Positions 19,761 to 28,230 of a DNA stretch of 50,227 nt are shown piece by piece. How positions within the stretch are numbered: the stretch's first letter is position 1; each line of letters opens with the position of its first letter. Below the pieces are notes generated by a model. That model was not told the origin of the DNA and ran no database searches. It worked only from the letters and a program-made list of their open reading frames with translations. Origin of the DNA: Symbiodinium natans (Eukaryota > Sar > Dinophyceae > Suessiales > Symbiodiniaceae); NCBI GenBank assembly GCA_905221605.1, contig CAJNDS010000621.1, positions 52,501 to 102,727 of the forward strand, given 5' to 3'. A program made the position numbers and the translations under genes.

Positions 19761-21165
19761 AGACCTGGAGATTGCCGAATATCGGGGTTTGGCTGGGCTT
19801 CAGTACTCCGGTTGCATCATTTTTCCCTTACGGGTCTTCAGGAGTAGACAAGCATGGTTTTGTTCCCCTTCCCGCCGGCCGCAGGCGCCAAGGCTGCCAA
19901 CATGTCGCCGAGGCAGCTCACTGGGGCAATGCTCTCGCCTTGGTGTCCAAGAGACCCAGACCCTCTCCAAGCGTCTGCAAACCAGTTCCGTGTTGAGTTC
20001 GCGCCTTTTTGAACTGAAAAAGGGCAACGATAGGTCCCGTGCTGCGGCCCATGCTATCAAAAGCGTCGGAGCCCCAAGAACGGCCTCTTGTTGCTCATGG
20101 AGGACATACACATTTTCCGGCGGTCTTATCGTAAGTCTTACTTAGGGCTTAGGGCTGCCGAATCTCAACGGTAGAGGTGCTGTCGTAGAGCGGGGGCAAA
20201 GCAGCGCAACAAGAAGTCCTTAAGCTGAGCTGTGCCCAGTCCCCCCGAACGCAAAGCACCCATGACCCGAACAACCTGCCATGAGACATGCCGACCTTGC
20301 CTTGCGGTCCTGAGGCCAGTCTGTAGCGGCATGGTGCTGTTCGTGCACACGCTTCAGAGGTTTGTGGGGAAGGCTCTGGGTCCTCACTCCCCCGGAACCG
20401 TGAAATCCTTCATCTTCACTGGCCCGAAGCCCTCAACATTGAATGCTGGCAAATAGGTATGTATGGGTTGGGGGGGGGGAGGGGTGGAGGGGGTTTTGGG
20501 GGCGCTGGCAAAGTGCTTGTTTTGGAAGGGGGCGGGAGGGGGGCGGGAGGGGGCGGGGGGGAGGAAGAGGTTTAGGGCTTTGTAGGCTTACTTGGTTAAG
20601 AGTTTGGAGGCCGAGTGGAATTCTTGTTGGGAGTTGGTTGGGTAATTGATTTATTTGATGGCTGTTGGACTTGTGGAGTTCAGATCATTGGGGTTACGGC
20701 GCACGCACTTTTAATGAGGTTTTTGCCGGTCGTTTGTAGGGCTTTTAGGGTCAGATGTTTGTCGGTGCGCATTGCATACTTTGTTGGTGGGCTTGCCTTG
20801 AAGCATGGACACAATGCTTTCCAGAGTACACAGCTTGACTGAACCAGCGTTATGCATTCAGAAATGCTATGTTCCTGGAACCTTTTACTTTCCGTTGGGA
20901 ACATCCAGGGAAGCTCAGACATGTCCAGGCGAAGGTGCTTCGAAGCTATACCGGCAGTTTTGCTGTGAGCACCTATGGGGTACCAGCAAACGGTTCTTGT
21001 CACGTCTCAAGAGAAGCAGGTGACACGGCAACGGGGGTGACAGCCACAGGCCCCATAGACTCTGCCATGGCAGCTGTAAAGCTTAAACGCGCACATCCGG
21101 CCCAGCATGGGCCCAGCAATTGGGTAAATTCTGGATGGAAGACCACCTGTGCGACGTTGTTCTGA
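19761..21165. other. Unassigned region between the two copies
   Basis: No counterpart elsewhere in the window and no recognised gene. It contains a G-rich stretch at 20463-20575 and several open stretches on both strands without family signatures. The junction between the duplicated copies must lie in or beside this region. Confidence 0.5.
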
Positions 21166-21314
21166 AGAGCCGTGATGGAGCATCGCGCTCATGCAGTCCA
21201 CGACCCGTTGGATGACCTTGCAGAGACCCCGCTGTGTTTGGCGGTGAAGGCTGGGAGAGTGCAACATCGCAGCTCTTTTGCTGCAGGCGGCCGCAGATGT
21301 GAACACTACGTCGG

Positions 21315-21597
21315 GCAAGGCGTACCTTGAACGGCTTGGGAGAGACCTGGACACATCTCGGGTGCTGTGAGCAGGTCCTTGCTGTACGACGTTCTTCTTT
21401 GGCTTGTGCTCTTTCTCATGAAACGACCTAGCTCAGGAACCCTGAGTCAAAAACCTGAACCCTGAACCGTGAACCCGAAACCCTAACCCCTAACCCCTAA
21501 CCCCTCCCCTAACCCCTAACCCCTAACCCCTAACCCCTAACCCCTAACCCCTAACCCCTAACCCCTAACCCCTAACCTAAACCCTAGCCGAGGACGA
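21315..21597 (+). other. GC-AG intron filled with CCCCTAA repeats
   Basis: Starts GCAAGGCG after the ankyrin codon bases TCGG and ends CCCTAG directly before the next exon; joining gives GCC and keeps the frame. Most of the second half is a CCCCTAA array whose last unit supplies the AG. GC donors are known to be common in dinoflagellate introns. Confidence 0.6.
21448..21597. repeat. CCCCTAA (TTAGGGG-type) array
   Basis: About fourteen CCCCTAA units preceded by CCCTGAA-like copies. This variant is homogenised here and not in the other arrays of the window. Confidence 0.9.
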
Positions 21598-21701
21598 CTA
21601 CAACGCCATAACTCCCCTCAGCCTGTGCCCAGCGCGACCTCGGGATGGTGAAGTTGCTTCTGCGGCATGGAGCCGACCCCAACGCTGGCAACGGCGTCTG
21701 G

Positions 21702-21849
21702 GTTTAGGGTTTGGGGTTTAGGGTTTAGGGTTTAGGGTTTAGGGTTTAGGGTTTGGGGTTTAGGGCTTAGGGTAGGCCCTTCGGGAGACGTTTGTTTTTG
21801 GGCTTTCTCCCTTTTGGGTGTTCCGTGGTGTAGGGTTCAGGGGTCATAG
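21702..21849 (+). other. GT-AG intron beginning in a TTTAGGG array
   Basis: The intron opens GTTTAGGG, the first telomere-like unit, and the array runs to about 21778; it ends CATAG before the exon at 21850. The phase is kept across the junction (TGG then AGG). Confidence 0.6.
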
Positions 21850-21924
21850 AGGGTTCCGAGCGCCAACCTAGGTGTCGACGTGCCGGCGTCTCCTCTGATG
21901 GCCTGCCTCGCCGAGAACGAGGAG

Positions 21925-22108
21925 TCCTAAACCCTAAACCCTAAACCCTAAGCCCTAAACCCTAAAGCCCAAGCCCTAAACCCTAAACCCTAAACCCTAA
22001 ACCCTAAACCCTAAACCCTAAACCCTAAACCCTAAACCCTAAACCCTAAACCCTAAACCCTAAACCCTAAACCCTAAACCCTAAACCCTAAACCCTAAAC
22101 CCTAAACC

Positions 22109-22140
<32 letters not shown>

Positions 22141-22202
22141 ACCCTAAACCCGAAACCCTAAACCCTAAATCCTCAACCCTAAACCCTGAACCCTAAACCC
22201 TG
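21925..22202. mobile_element. Telomere-repeat insertion in an ankyrin exon
   Basis: A 278-bp block of CCCTAAA units (with CCCTCAA copies at about 22105-22145) interrupts the ankyrin exon. The 8 bases ACGAGGAG occur on both sides (21917-21924 and 22203-22210), while the paralogous exon in copy A (about 75-82) has them once and no insert. This is an insertion with target duplication, not array growth. If splicing uses GA at 21922-21923 and AG at 22206-22207 (next base G), the exon is rejoined without change. No coding or terminal inverted repeat is present, so the mechanism is unknown: a mobile telomeric circle, break repair by telomere DNA, or an introner-like unit. Confidence 0.75.
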
Positions 22203-22348
22203 ACGAGGAGCAGGGCCCATCTTGGAATGCCGAGGGGGTCAAGAAGATTCTCGAAGAGCTGCTGGCATCTCGCGCCGATGTGAACTTTCGCCCAACTTTT
22301 GGAAGCATGTTCTTCGCGATGTAAGTTCTTTAGAAGGGCTTCTAAACC

Positions 22349-22436
22349 CGACACCCCAAACCCTAAGCCCTAAACCCTAAGCCCGAAACCCTAAACCCTA
22401 AATCCTAAACCCGAAACCCTAAACCCTAAGCCCTCA
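22349..22436. repeat. Telomere-like CCCTAAA array, degenerate
   Basis: CCCTAAA, CCCTAAG and CCCGAAA units in the last ankyrin intron of copy B, equivalent to 241-300 in copy A. Confidence 0.85.
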
Positions 22437-22559
22437 AGGAATGGGCGCCCATCCCACATCGAAGCCGGAGAGCCGTTTCGATCATCGGTCTTTGCGGCGG
22501 CGAGGGATCCGTGGAGAGGCGTCCTGGGCCTGCTGCTGTCAGCAGCTTGGTAGCCCAGT

Positions 22560-22582
22560 GGTTTAGGGTTTAGGGTTTAGGG
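22560..22582. repeat. TTTAGGG array, left flank of copia element
   Basis: About three TTTAGGG units, ending TAGGG at the copia insertion point. The array resumes with TAGGG at 33217. Confidence 0.9.
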
Positions 22583-22888
22583 TCAAGAGCACGGGGCTCT
22601 TGAGGTCCAGCAAACGACATGGCAGCTACTCCTTGTACGAACACAGCTGCACCACCAGAGGCTCACTTTTCCTCACACTGCAGCACCGAAGTCCATCGGC
22701 CAGTCAGGCGGTCCTACCTCTACCACAGAAGGCGACCACGCGACCACCACGGAACGCCAACGCACAACAACATGCGACCTGTTGCCTGCATGTCTTGTGC
22801 TGCAACTGCTTGTGTTCCGATGCCTACGGCATGTCCTGGAACCACAAAGCCAAAGCCACAGGTGCATCTCATTCCACACCTTTCATCA
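22583..22888 (-). repeat. 3' LTR of the copia element
   Basis: 306 bp. On the minus strand it begins TGATGAAAGG and ends GTGCTCTTGA, so the end is TG..GA rather than the usual TG..CA. It differs from the 5' LTR by about three substitutions and a 24-bp deletion, probably by recombination between short GGCTTGT-like repeats. Confidence 0.9.
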
Positions 22889-22897
22889 CCCCTCCTT
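22889..22897 (-). promoter_or_regulatory. Polypurine tract
   Basis: On the minus strand AAGGAGGGG abuts the start of the 3' LTR, the expected place for plus-strand DNA priming. Confidence 0.75.
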
Positions 22898-23372
22898 GAG
22901 CCACCTGTCAAGGTAGGCTCACAAGGCGTTTTGGCAATCCAACTGACTGCCATAGGTACCCATGCTCTCCCAGCGGTGGGTCCTCAAGACTGGCCAATGG
23001 CCCTATACACCATCTTCTGTCGAACCTTTGGCCTCCCTTCTCACACGGCCAACGTCCAACTTCCACGCCACGGCCCAACAAGCTCGCTCTTCTCGCAAGC
23101 CCATTCAGCCCGTTCTGGTAGGTCTCAAGCTTCGCTGTTGCCCACCATTCCCATATAGCGACTGTCCACCAGCTTCTCGACAGCACCTGCACAACGTCCT
23201 CTGCGACACCTGGTCCACATTGCGAAGACCCCAACATCCACGATGCCAGTGATAGCAATCTCCTCCAGGACCATGGTACAAGACCCCATCGAACGGAACC
23301 TGCACCACTGTCGGCGTCGAAGCCGGTAGCATCTCCTGCGTCTGAACCCCAATGTCTCTTCGTACAGGACGT
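22898..23372 (-). other. copia 3' untranslated region
   Basis: About 475 bp between the stop of the RT frame and the polypurine tract. No further domain is recognised. Confidence 0.6.
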
Positions 23373-26300
23373 TCAGGAAATAGGGCTGTAGGATCCACGG
23401 CAACCACTCGATTGGCCGGAGCACTGCTTGCCCTCGGTCCAACTCCACCAGGTTCGCCCAAACCCCACAGGCACCGAGGTCACCCCATCTCTCACCTGCA
23501 CTGATGTCGAGGGTCCAGCTTCACGACGTTCTGGAAAATACTTCGCAGCCAAATGACGAAGCCTCTCTTCTTCTTCCAGGCTCCTTGCCTTGGCCAGCAA
23601 CGCCAACACTTCACGGTGTTCGGCCTTTTCTCCAGATCTCATCGCCTTCAAGCTCACAACCTTCTTTGTAGAACCCTTCAAGCATTCCCACACAGCCACC
23701 ACAGCTGTAACCAGTATCAAGACCACCAGCCACATCTCCCAGTCTGAAGCCAGAGCTTCTTTCAGCTGCACAGAAGTCGTCGCGTCACCCTTAACCCCAC
23801 ACACCATAGAGCACATCGTAGCTAACTTCAACGCCCAATCAGCCTGGAACTTCACCCCTGCTTCTAGCGTCCTGCTGTTGCTACCGTTGACTGCTGCTGC
23901 GGGTTCACGACTGCTGTTGACTGCTGCTGCTTCAAGACTGCTGCTGACTGCCATGGTTTCGAACTTGACCTGCTTCTGTCCACGTAGTACACGAAGCTCA
24001 GGGGGCCCATCTCGCAAACTCCACTCGTCGAAGACCTCCTGAAGCCTCGCCTGGGGCACTTGTTTTGTCAAAACATCCGCGAGCTGTCCCTGTCCTGGCT
24101 GGTGCTCCAACTCGATCTGGCCCGTGGCGATCATCTCCCGGATCCAGTGATGTCGGAGTTTGAGGTGTCTCGTCCTCCACGATCCCTCCCCAGTCAGAAC
24201 TCCAATCGCAGCTGTGGAATCCACCTTCACCACGGTCCGTGCTGGCTTCAGTCCCAAGTCTTCCAACACCGACCTCACCGCTCGAAGCAAAGCCACCCCA
24301 TCGGACACCGCGATCACCTCCGCCTCTGCACTCGACAAAGCGGTCAGTGACTGCTTCGAAGCCTTCCAAAGGATCGGATGACCCCTCCAAAAGACAACAG
24401 CCCCTGAGTAACTTTGAGCAGCAGTGGGTGCAAAGCTGGCATCTGTAAACAGGACCAAGTCGTTGGCATGCTCGTGGTCCGGGCCCGGCAAGAAGAACTT
24501 CTTGTCGATGGTGCTGTTGAGATAGGCCACCATCTTTTTGCCCATCTTCACAGCCTCCCTTGCGTTTCGCGTGACCAACGAAGACATCACTGCCATTGGG
24601 AATGCCAAATCCGGCCTCCCACGTTGGGAAGCCCACAACAGCTCTCCACACCGCTGCTGTGCCTCTTTCACCATGCTCGGATCCTGCTCCTCCGTAGCAC
24701 TCCCTTCTGGGATTTCTCTCGCCATTGGCAGCTTGCTGAAGGACTTGACTTCCCGGCTTCGAACCAACTCCTGAAGGTAGCCCTGCTGACCCACACAACA
24801 GGTCCCATCGTCCAGCATGCTAATCTCCAGGCCAAGAAACCGGACAGGTGGTTTTCCTCGCTCCACCATCTCACAGCCATTGGTCTCCCATTGACTGCCC
24901 AACCATCCGAAGAACCCTCGCAAGATGGAATCCGGCCCGGCCGCCAAGACGTCGTCCACATAGAAGACCACCAAGCCCGTCAAAGTCCACGTTCCAGGCT
25001 TCTCCTCCTTCAAGACCTTGTAGAGGTTGACGTCCGTCAAGCAGCCTTCCAACTTCACCGGCTTCCCATCATCGTCCTTCCACTTCGCAAGCCTTGCCTC
25101 TGAGTTGCGATGGTCCGTCCACCACTTTGGCGACTTCTTGAAACCAAAGACTGCAGCGTCCACGACCCAAAGCTCCCCCTCCTCGGCCAGGCCAGCTCTG
25201 ATCGCTGCCCGAGGAGGCTCCATTGCATACCCACGACCCGCTGGTAGTGGTGCAGCCAAGAAGGCGTTCTTCACGTCATCCGTTCCAATGCTCCACTTGT
25301 TGGCGCTGGCTTCAGCGACCGCAATCCGAACTCCATCGATTGTAGCTCCTGCTGCATACAGATCACCCACCTCCAGGCCCTCATTTGCGAAGTTTCCACA
25401 AGCCACCGCCCTCACTCGACGACGGTACTTCCCCTCCTCAGGCCTTGTGGGAGGCTTCACTGTGTACGCAAGTTTGGACGGCACCACCACTGAGTTTGGA
25501 TCGGCCCGGAAACGTCTCGCATCTTCACCCCAAATCTTGTGGATAGCGTTCATGCCCACCATCGAGTCAACCTCCTTGGCCATAGGCTTTTTCCACTTTT
25601 CAATCGCCTCACTCGCCTCCTTCGGGTCAACGGTGTGCACAACCTGAAGCACTTCATCCTCCTTCAAGTCGTTCAGCAACGCTTCAATCCCTGGGGTGTA
25701 AAGGCCCTCAGAGGTAGCCTTCCTAAGCATAGGCTCAATCCAGGATTCCTCTGGTTCGCCCAGCTCCTCGAACTCAACCTCCTCGAACAACATCATGTCG
25801 TCGACGATGAGCTTGTTCTCCCTCGCAGTTTCCACCCTCATTGGTGCCAAGCGAGGTTCCCGATCATCTTGTCCCGGAGGGTCCCGGCGTCCCATCCATG
25901 GCAACGCTGGCAATGGTGCCTCTTCCACCACCACCCTTCGGTCCCAGTACAGGAGATACTCCACCCTTCCAAGGAACATGTTGTACACCTGGACGACCAC
26001 CAACTCCTCCCAGTCCAACGTGTTCTCAGGCGTGGGGTCCACCGCCGGAAACTCCTGCACATCCATGATGGTGACCAAATGCCTTCGGAATCCGTCCTCC
26101 GTGACCATGTAGACCTCAGGCTCAGTCTCCCAATCTTCCATGCTGTTGTACACCAACATTGGCACCACCTCATCAACGGTGTCATCCACGGGCAAAGTCT
26201 CTCTCCATTGTCCATGAAAAGCGTCAATCACCTCTTGCCCGCTGTGAACGTCCGCTTCCCATCGTTCGTACTCATCCTCTTGAAGCCTCACAAACCTGGT

Positions 26301-26714
26301 GATCAGTTCCATTCTTCGATTCACCGGCTGAAGTGGTAAGGCATGAGGATTCGGTCCCGTGAACTTGTTCAAGCGAACCGAACTGCTGGGATCTCTCGGT
26401 TCCTGATCTCTCGATCTAGACCTCTCCCTTGGACTCACCGAGAAGGTGGTATTGTTGGACATGATAGCTCCCGCTCTCGCTGGACCTGCAGGAACTGTAG
26501 AAGCTGCCCCCCGTGTTGGCAGTTCTTGCAACGCTCGAGTCATCTCGCTCTCGTGGATGTACTCCTCCCGCGTGGCCTCAACCCAGCTCACATAGAGGTA
26601 CTTGGTGTCTCTCCTAGACTCCACGTAGTGCCCAAAGATTGCCGAAGTACCACCGGGGCCATTCCACACCATGGTGACCGTCGCCATGTAGATCAACCGA
26701 TACCGATGATCCAA
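23373..26714 (-). CDS. copia reverse transcriptase, RNase H and C-terminal extension
   Basis: The longest intact frame in the window: 1113 codons, counted from its upstream edge (not an ATG; the preceding frame was broken near 26715). Residues 1-350 are an unrecognised acidic linker. The RT spans about 370-640 (RRRVRAVACGNF; GTDDVKNAFLAAPL with D479/D480; FYVDDVLAAG with the YVDD box at 585-588). RNase H spans about 750-885 with FTDAS (D758), SSAEAE (E797), VDSTAAIG (D832) and LADVLTK (D880). After RNase H, where most copia elements stop, about 230 residues follow: an S/A/N-rich spacer, a hydrophobic segment at 992-1012 (MWLVVLILVTAVVAVW) and a charged helix rich in E, R and L. RT copies element RNA to DNA; RNase H removes the template. 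The catalytic residues appear intact. Confidence 0.88.
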   Translation of the reverse strand: MDHRYRLIYMATVTMVWNGPGGTSAIFGHYVESRRDTKYLYVSWVEATREEYIHESEMTRALQELPTRGAASTVPAGPARAGAIMSNNTTFSVSPRERSRSRDQEPRDPSSSVRLNKFTGPNPHALPLQPVNRRMELITRFVRLQEDEYERWEADVHSGQEVIDAFHGQWRETLPVDDTVDEVVPMLVYNSMEDWETEPEVYMVTEDGFRRHLVTIMDVQEFPAVDPTPENTLDWEELVVVQVYNMFLGRVEYLLYWDRRVVVEEAPLPALPWMGRRDPPGQDDREPRLAPMRVETARENKLIVDDMMLFEEVEFEELGEPEESWIEPMLRKATSEGLYTPGIEALLNDLKEDEVLQVVHTVDPKEASEAIEKWKKPMAKEVDSMVGMNAIHKIWGEDARRFRADPNSVVVPSKLAYTVKPPTRPEEGKYRRRVRAVACGNFANEGLEVGDLYAAGATIDGVRIAVAEASANKWSIGTDDVKNAFLAAPLPAGRGYAMEPPRAAIRAGLAEEGELWVVDAAVFGFKKSPKWWTDHRNSEARLAKWKDDDGKPVKLEGCLTDVNLYKVLKEEKPGTWTLTGLVVFYVDDVLAAGPDSILRGFFGWLGSQWETNGCEMVERGKPPVRFLGLEISMLDDGTCCVGQQGYLQELVRSREVKSFSKLPMAREIPEGSATEEQDPSMVKEAQQRCGELLWASQRGRPDLAFPMAVMSSLVTRNAREAVKMGKKMVAYLNSTIDKKFFLPGPDHEHANDLVLFTDASFAPTAAQSYSGAVVFWRGHPILWKASKQSLTALSSAEAEVIAVSDGVALLRAVRSVLEDLGLKPARTVVKVDSTAAIGVLTGEGSWRTRHLKLRHHWIREMIATGQIELEHQPGQGQLADVLTKQVPQARLQEVFDEWSLRDGPPELRVLRGQKQVKFETMAVSSSLEAAAVNSSREPAAAVNGSNSRTLEAGVKFQADWALKLATMCSMVCGVKGDATTSVQLKEALASDWEMWLVVLILVTAVVAVWECLKGSTKKVVSLKAMRSGEKAEHREVLALLAKARSLEEEERLRHLAAKYFPERREAGPSTSVQVRDGVTSVPVGFGRTWWSWTEGKQCSGQSSGCRGSYSPIS

Positions 26715-26729
26715 TCACCTGCTCGGTGA

Positions 26730-28230
26730 CTCTCCTCTCCAGCACCGGCTCAGAATCCTCCTGCAAGATGAGCTCCAAGCGATCCTTTTGCTTCCAGAAC
26801 TGATAAGCCAGATCCTCCTTCCTAGCAGCCTGGAACACTTGCCTTTCAGTTGGCAGAGAGTCCATTCGCCAATTCACCGTGAACGGCTCAACCTCATGCC
26901 CTTCCAAGTACGCTGCCAGGACGTTGACGTCAGTAGTCATTCGCATTGGTCTCAACCGAACCTGCTGCTGCCCGTCACCACCAGACCCAGTAGCATGTTG
27001 AGGTACTTGGAAGCAACGTTGATCTCCCGAATCGCCCGTTGTCTCCTCATCCATGACTTCCTCCGCTGTGACGAAGCCCAAATCATTCAGCACCTCTTGC
27101 TCCTCACTCTTCACCCGGTGGAAGTCCCTGATGGAGTACGCTGCCACCGCCAGCCGATTGCCTTCCCAATCCTGGGTAGCATGCCACTTCCTCGGAAGAA
27201 ACACAATTGGTTGTCTCCCACCACCATCGTCCACAAACTCCTTGATGTGGCCCAACTTCTCCTTTAGCTCCACTGGGGTTTCACCTTCGGGCACTCCTTC
27301 AACCCACAAACCTCCCTTTGTGAACTGAGAAATTGGCACCAGGTACGATGGCTGATGCTTGGAGTTGTGGGAATCCCGATGCATCACCGTCTTCGAGTTC
27401 TTGAAGATCACGAAGGAATTCCACCTGCTGTCCAAGTGAGCAGTGTAGTTCTCGATGAAGCGATTGATCACCCTGGTGACACACGGGAACTTCCGGGTGT
27501 TGGCTCGAAGACCACCAATGCCTCCCCGGATGAACGCCCCCGACGACCAGGCCTTTTCTTCCTCCATATCCTCACCTGGTCTCTCTTCGCACTTTCGAGG
27601 TGGAGGATCTCCTGGAAGTAGCTCGAACAGCTCCTCAACGATCTCCGACGTGATCTCCCATTCCTCGTACAAGACCTCGCGAGCAAACGCTTCAGCCTCC
27701 GAGACAGCATCACCATCTTGCTGCTCCACTTCTACCAACTCGCCAGACACTGCACGGGCCATACGCGGTGGACCCTTTCCAGTCAGGCGACGTCGCACGG
27801 GACCGTCCCCTCCTCGGCACGGCTCATCCCCTTCATTGGGCGCTAAGGACTCGAAGACACCATCTCCAGGTTCGACTTCAGGAGGTCCCGGATCCACAAG
27901 GGCTGCCTTGGGCTTCACGTTCTTGGTATGCAAAAACGAGTCCTCTGCATACACCAGGTGGCCATCGTCCGCCGAGTTGCTCAAGCCCAGGTACACTCCC
28001 TCGACCCATCGAGGCTCAAACTCCCTTCGAACCGTTTTCCCTCCTGAGGCAAAAGGTCTCCGCTTCACCATCACCTTAGCTCCAAACGTCGTTGCCAGCT
28101 TTGACACCTGTGACAACGCTTTGGCCCGTTGTTGTGCCGCCACTGCTTCAGCTGCACATGGCCAGAACTTCAGGTCCAACCTCGCCGATGCCAAGGCTGT
28201 CCTAGCTCGCTGCTTGGTCGTCTTGACCAT
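26730..28230 (-). pseudogene. copia integrase C-terminus and putative 2OG/Fe(II) oxygenase-like domain
   Basis: A 538-codon open frame whose meaningful part ends near 26730. Residues 1-30 (QRARTALASARL, then WPCAAEAV) and 45-110 (GAKVMVKRRPF, then FEPRWVEGVYLGL) match the copia integrase C-terminal region. An acidic linker follows. Residues 231-370 look like a small dioxygenase: FVIFKNSKTVMHRDSHN (H284 and D286 as HxD), YLVPISQFTKGGLWVEG, then IVFLPRKWHATQDWEGNRL with H350 and R359 nine residues on, the spacing of the 2-oxoglutarate-binding basic residue. All four key residues are present. The role is unknown; in known families such enzymes oxidise nucleic acid bases or proteins. After about residue 500 the sense continues in another frame. 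Confidence 0.65.
27700..27767 (-). repeat. 68-bp source of the inverted duplicate
   Basis: Lies in the linker between integrase and the oxygenase-like domain. Here it encodes MARAVSGELVEVEQQDGDAV in the sense frame, so this is the likely source and 28804-28871 the derived copy. Confidence 0.9.
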
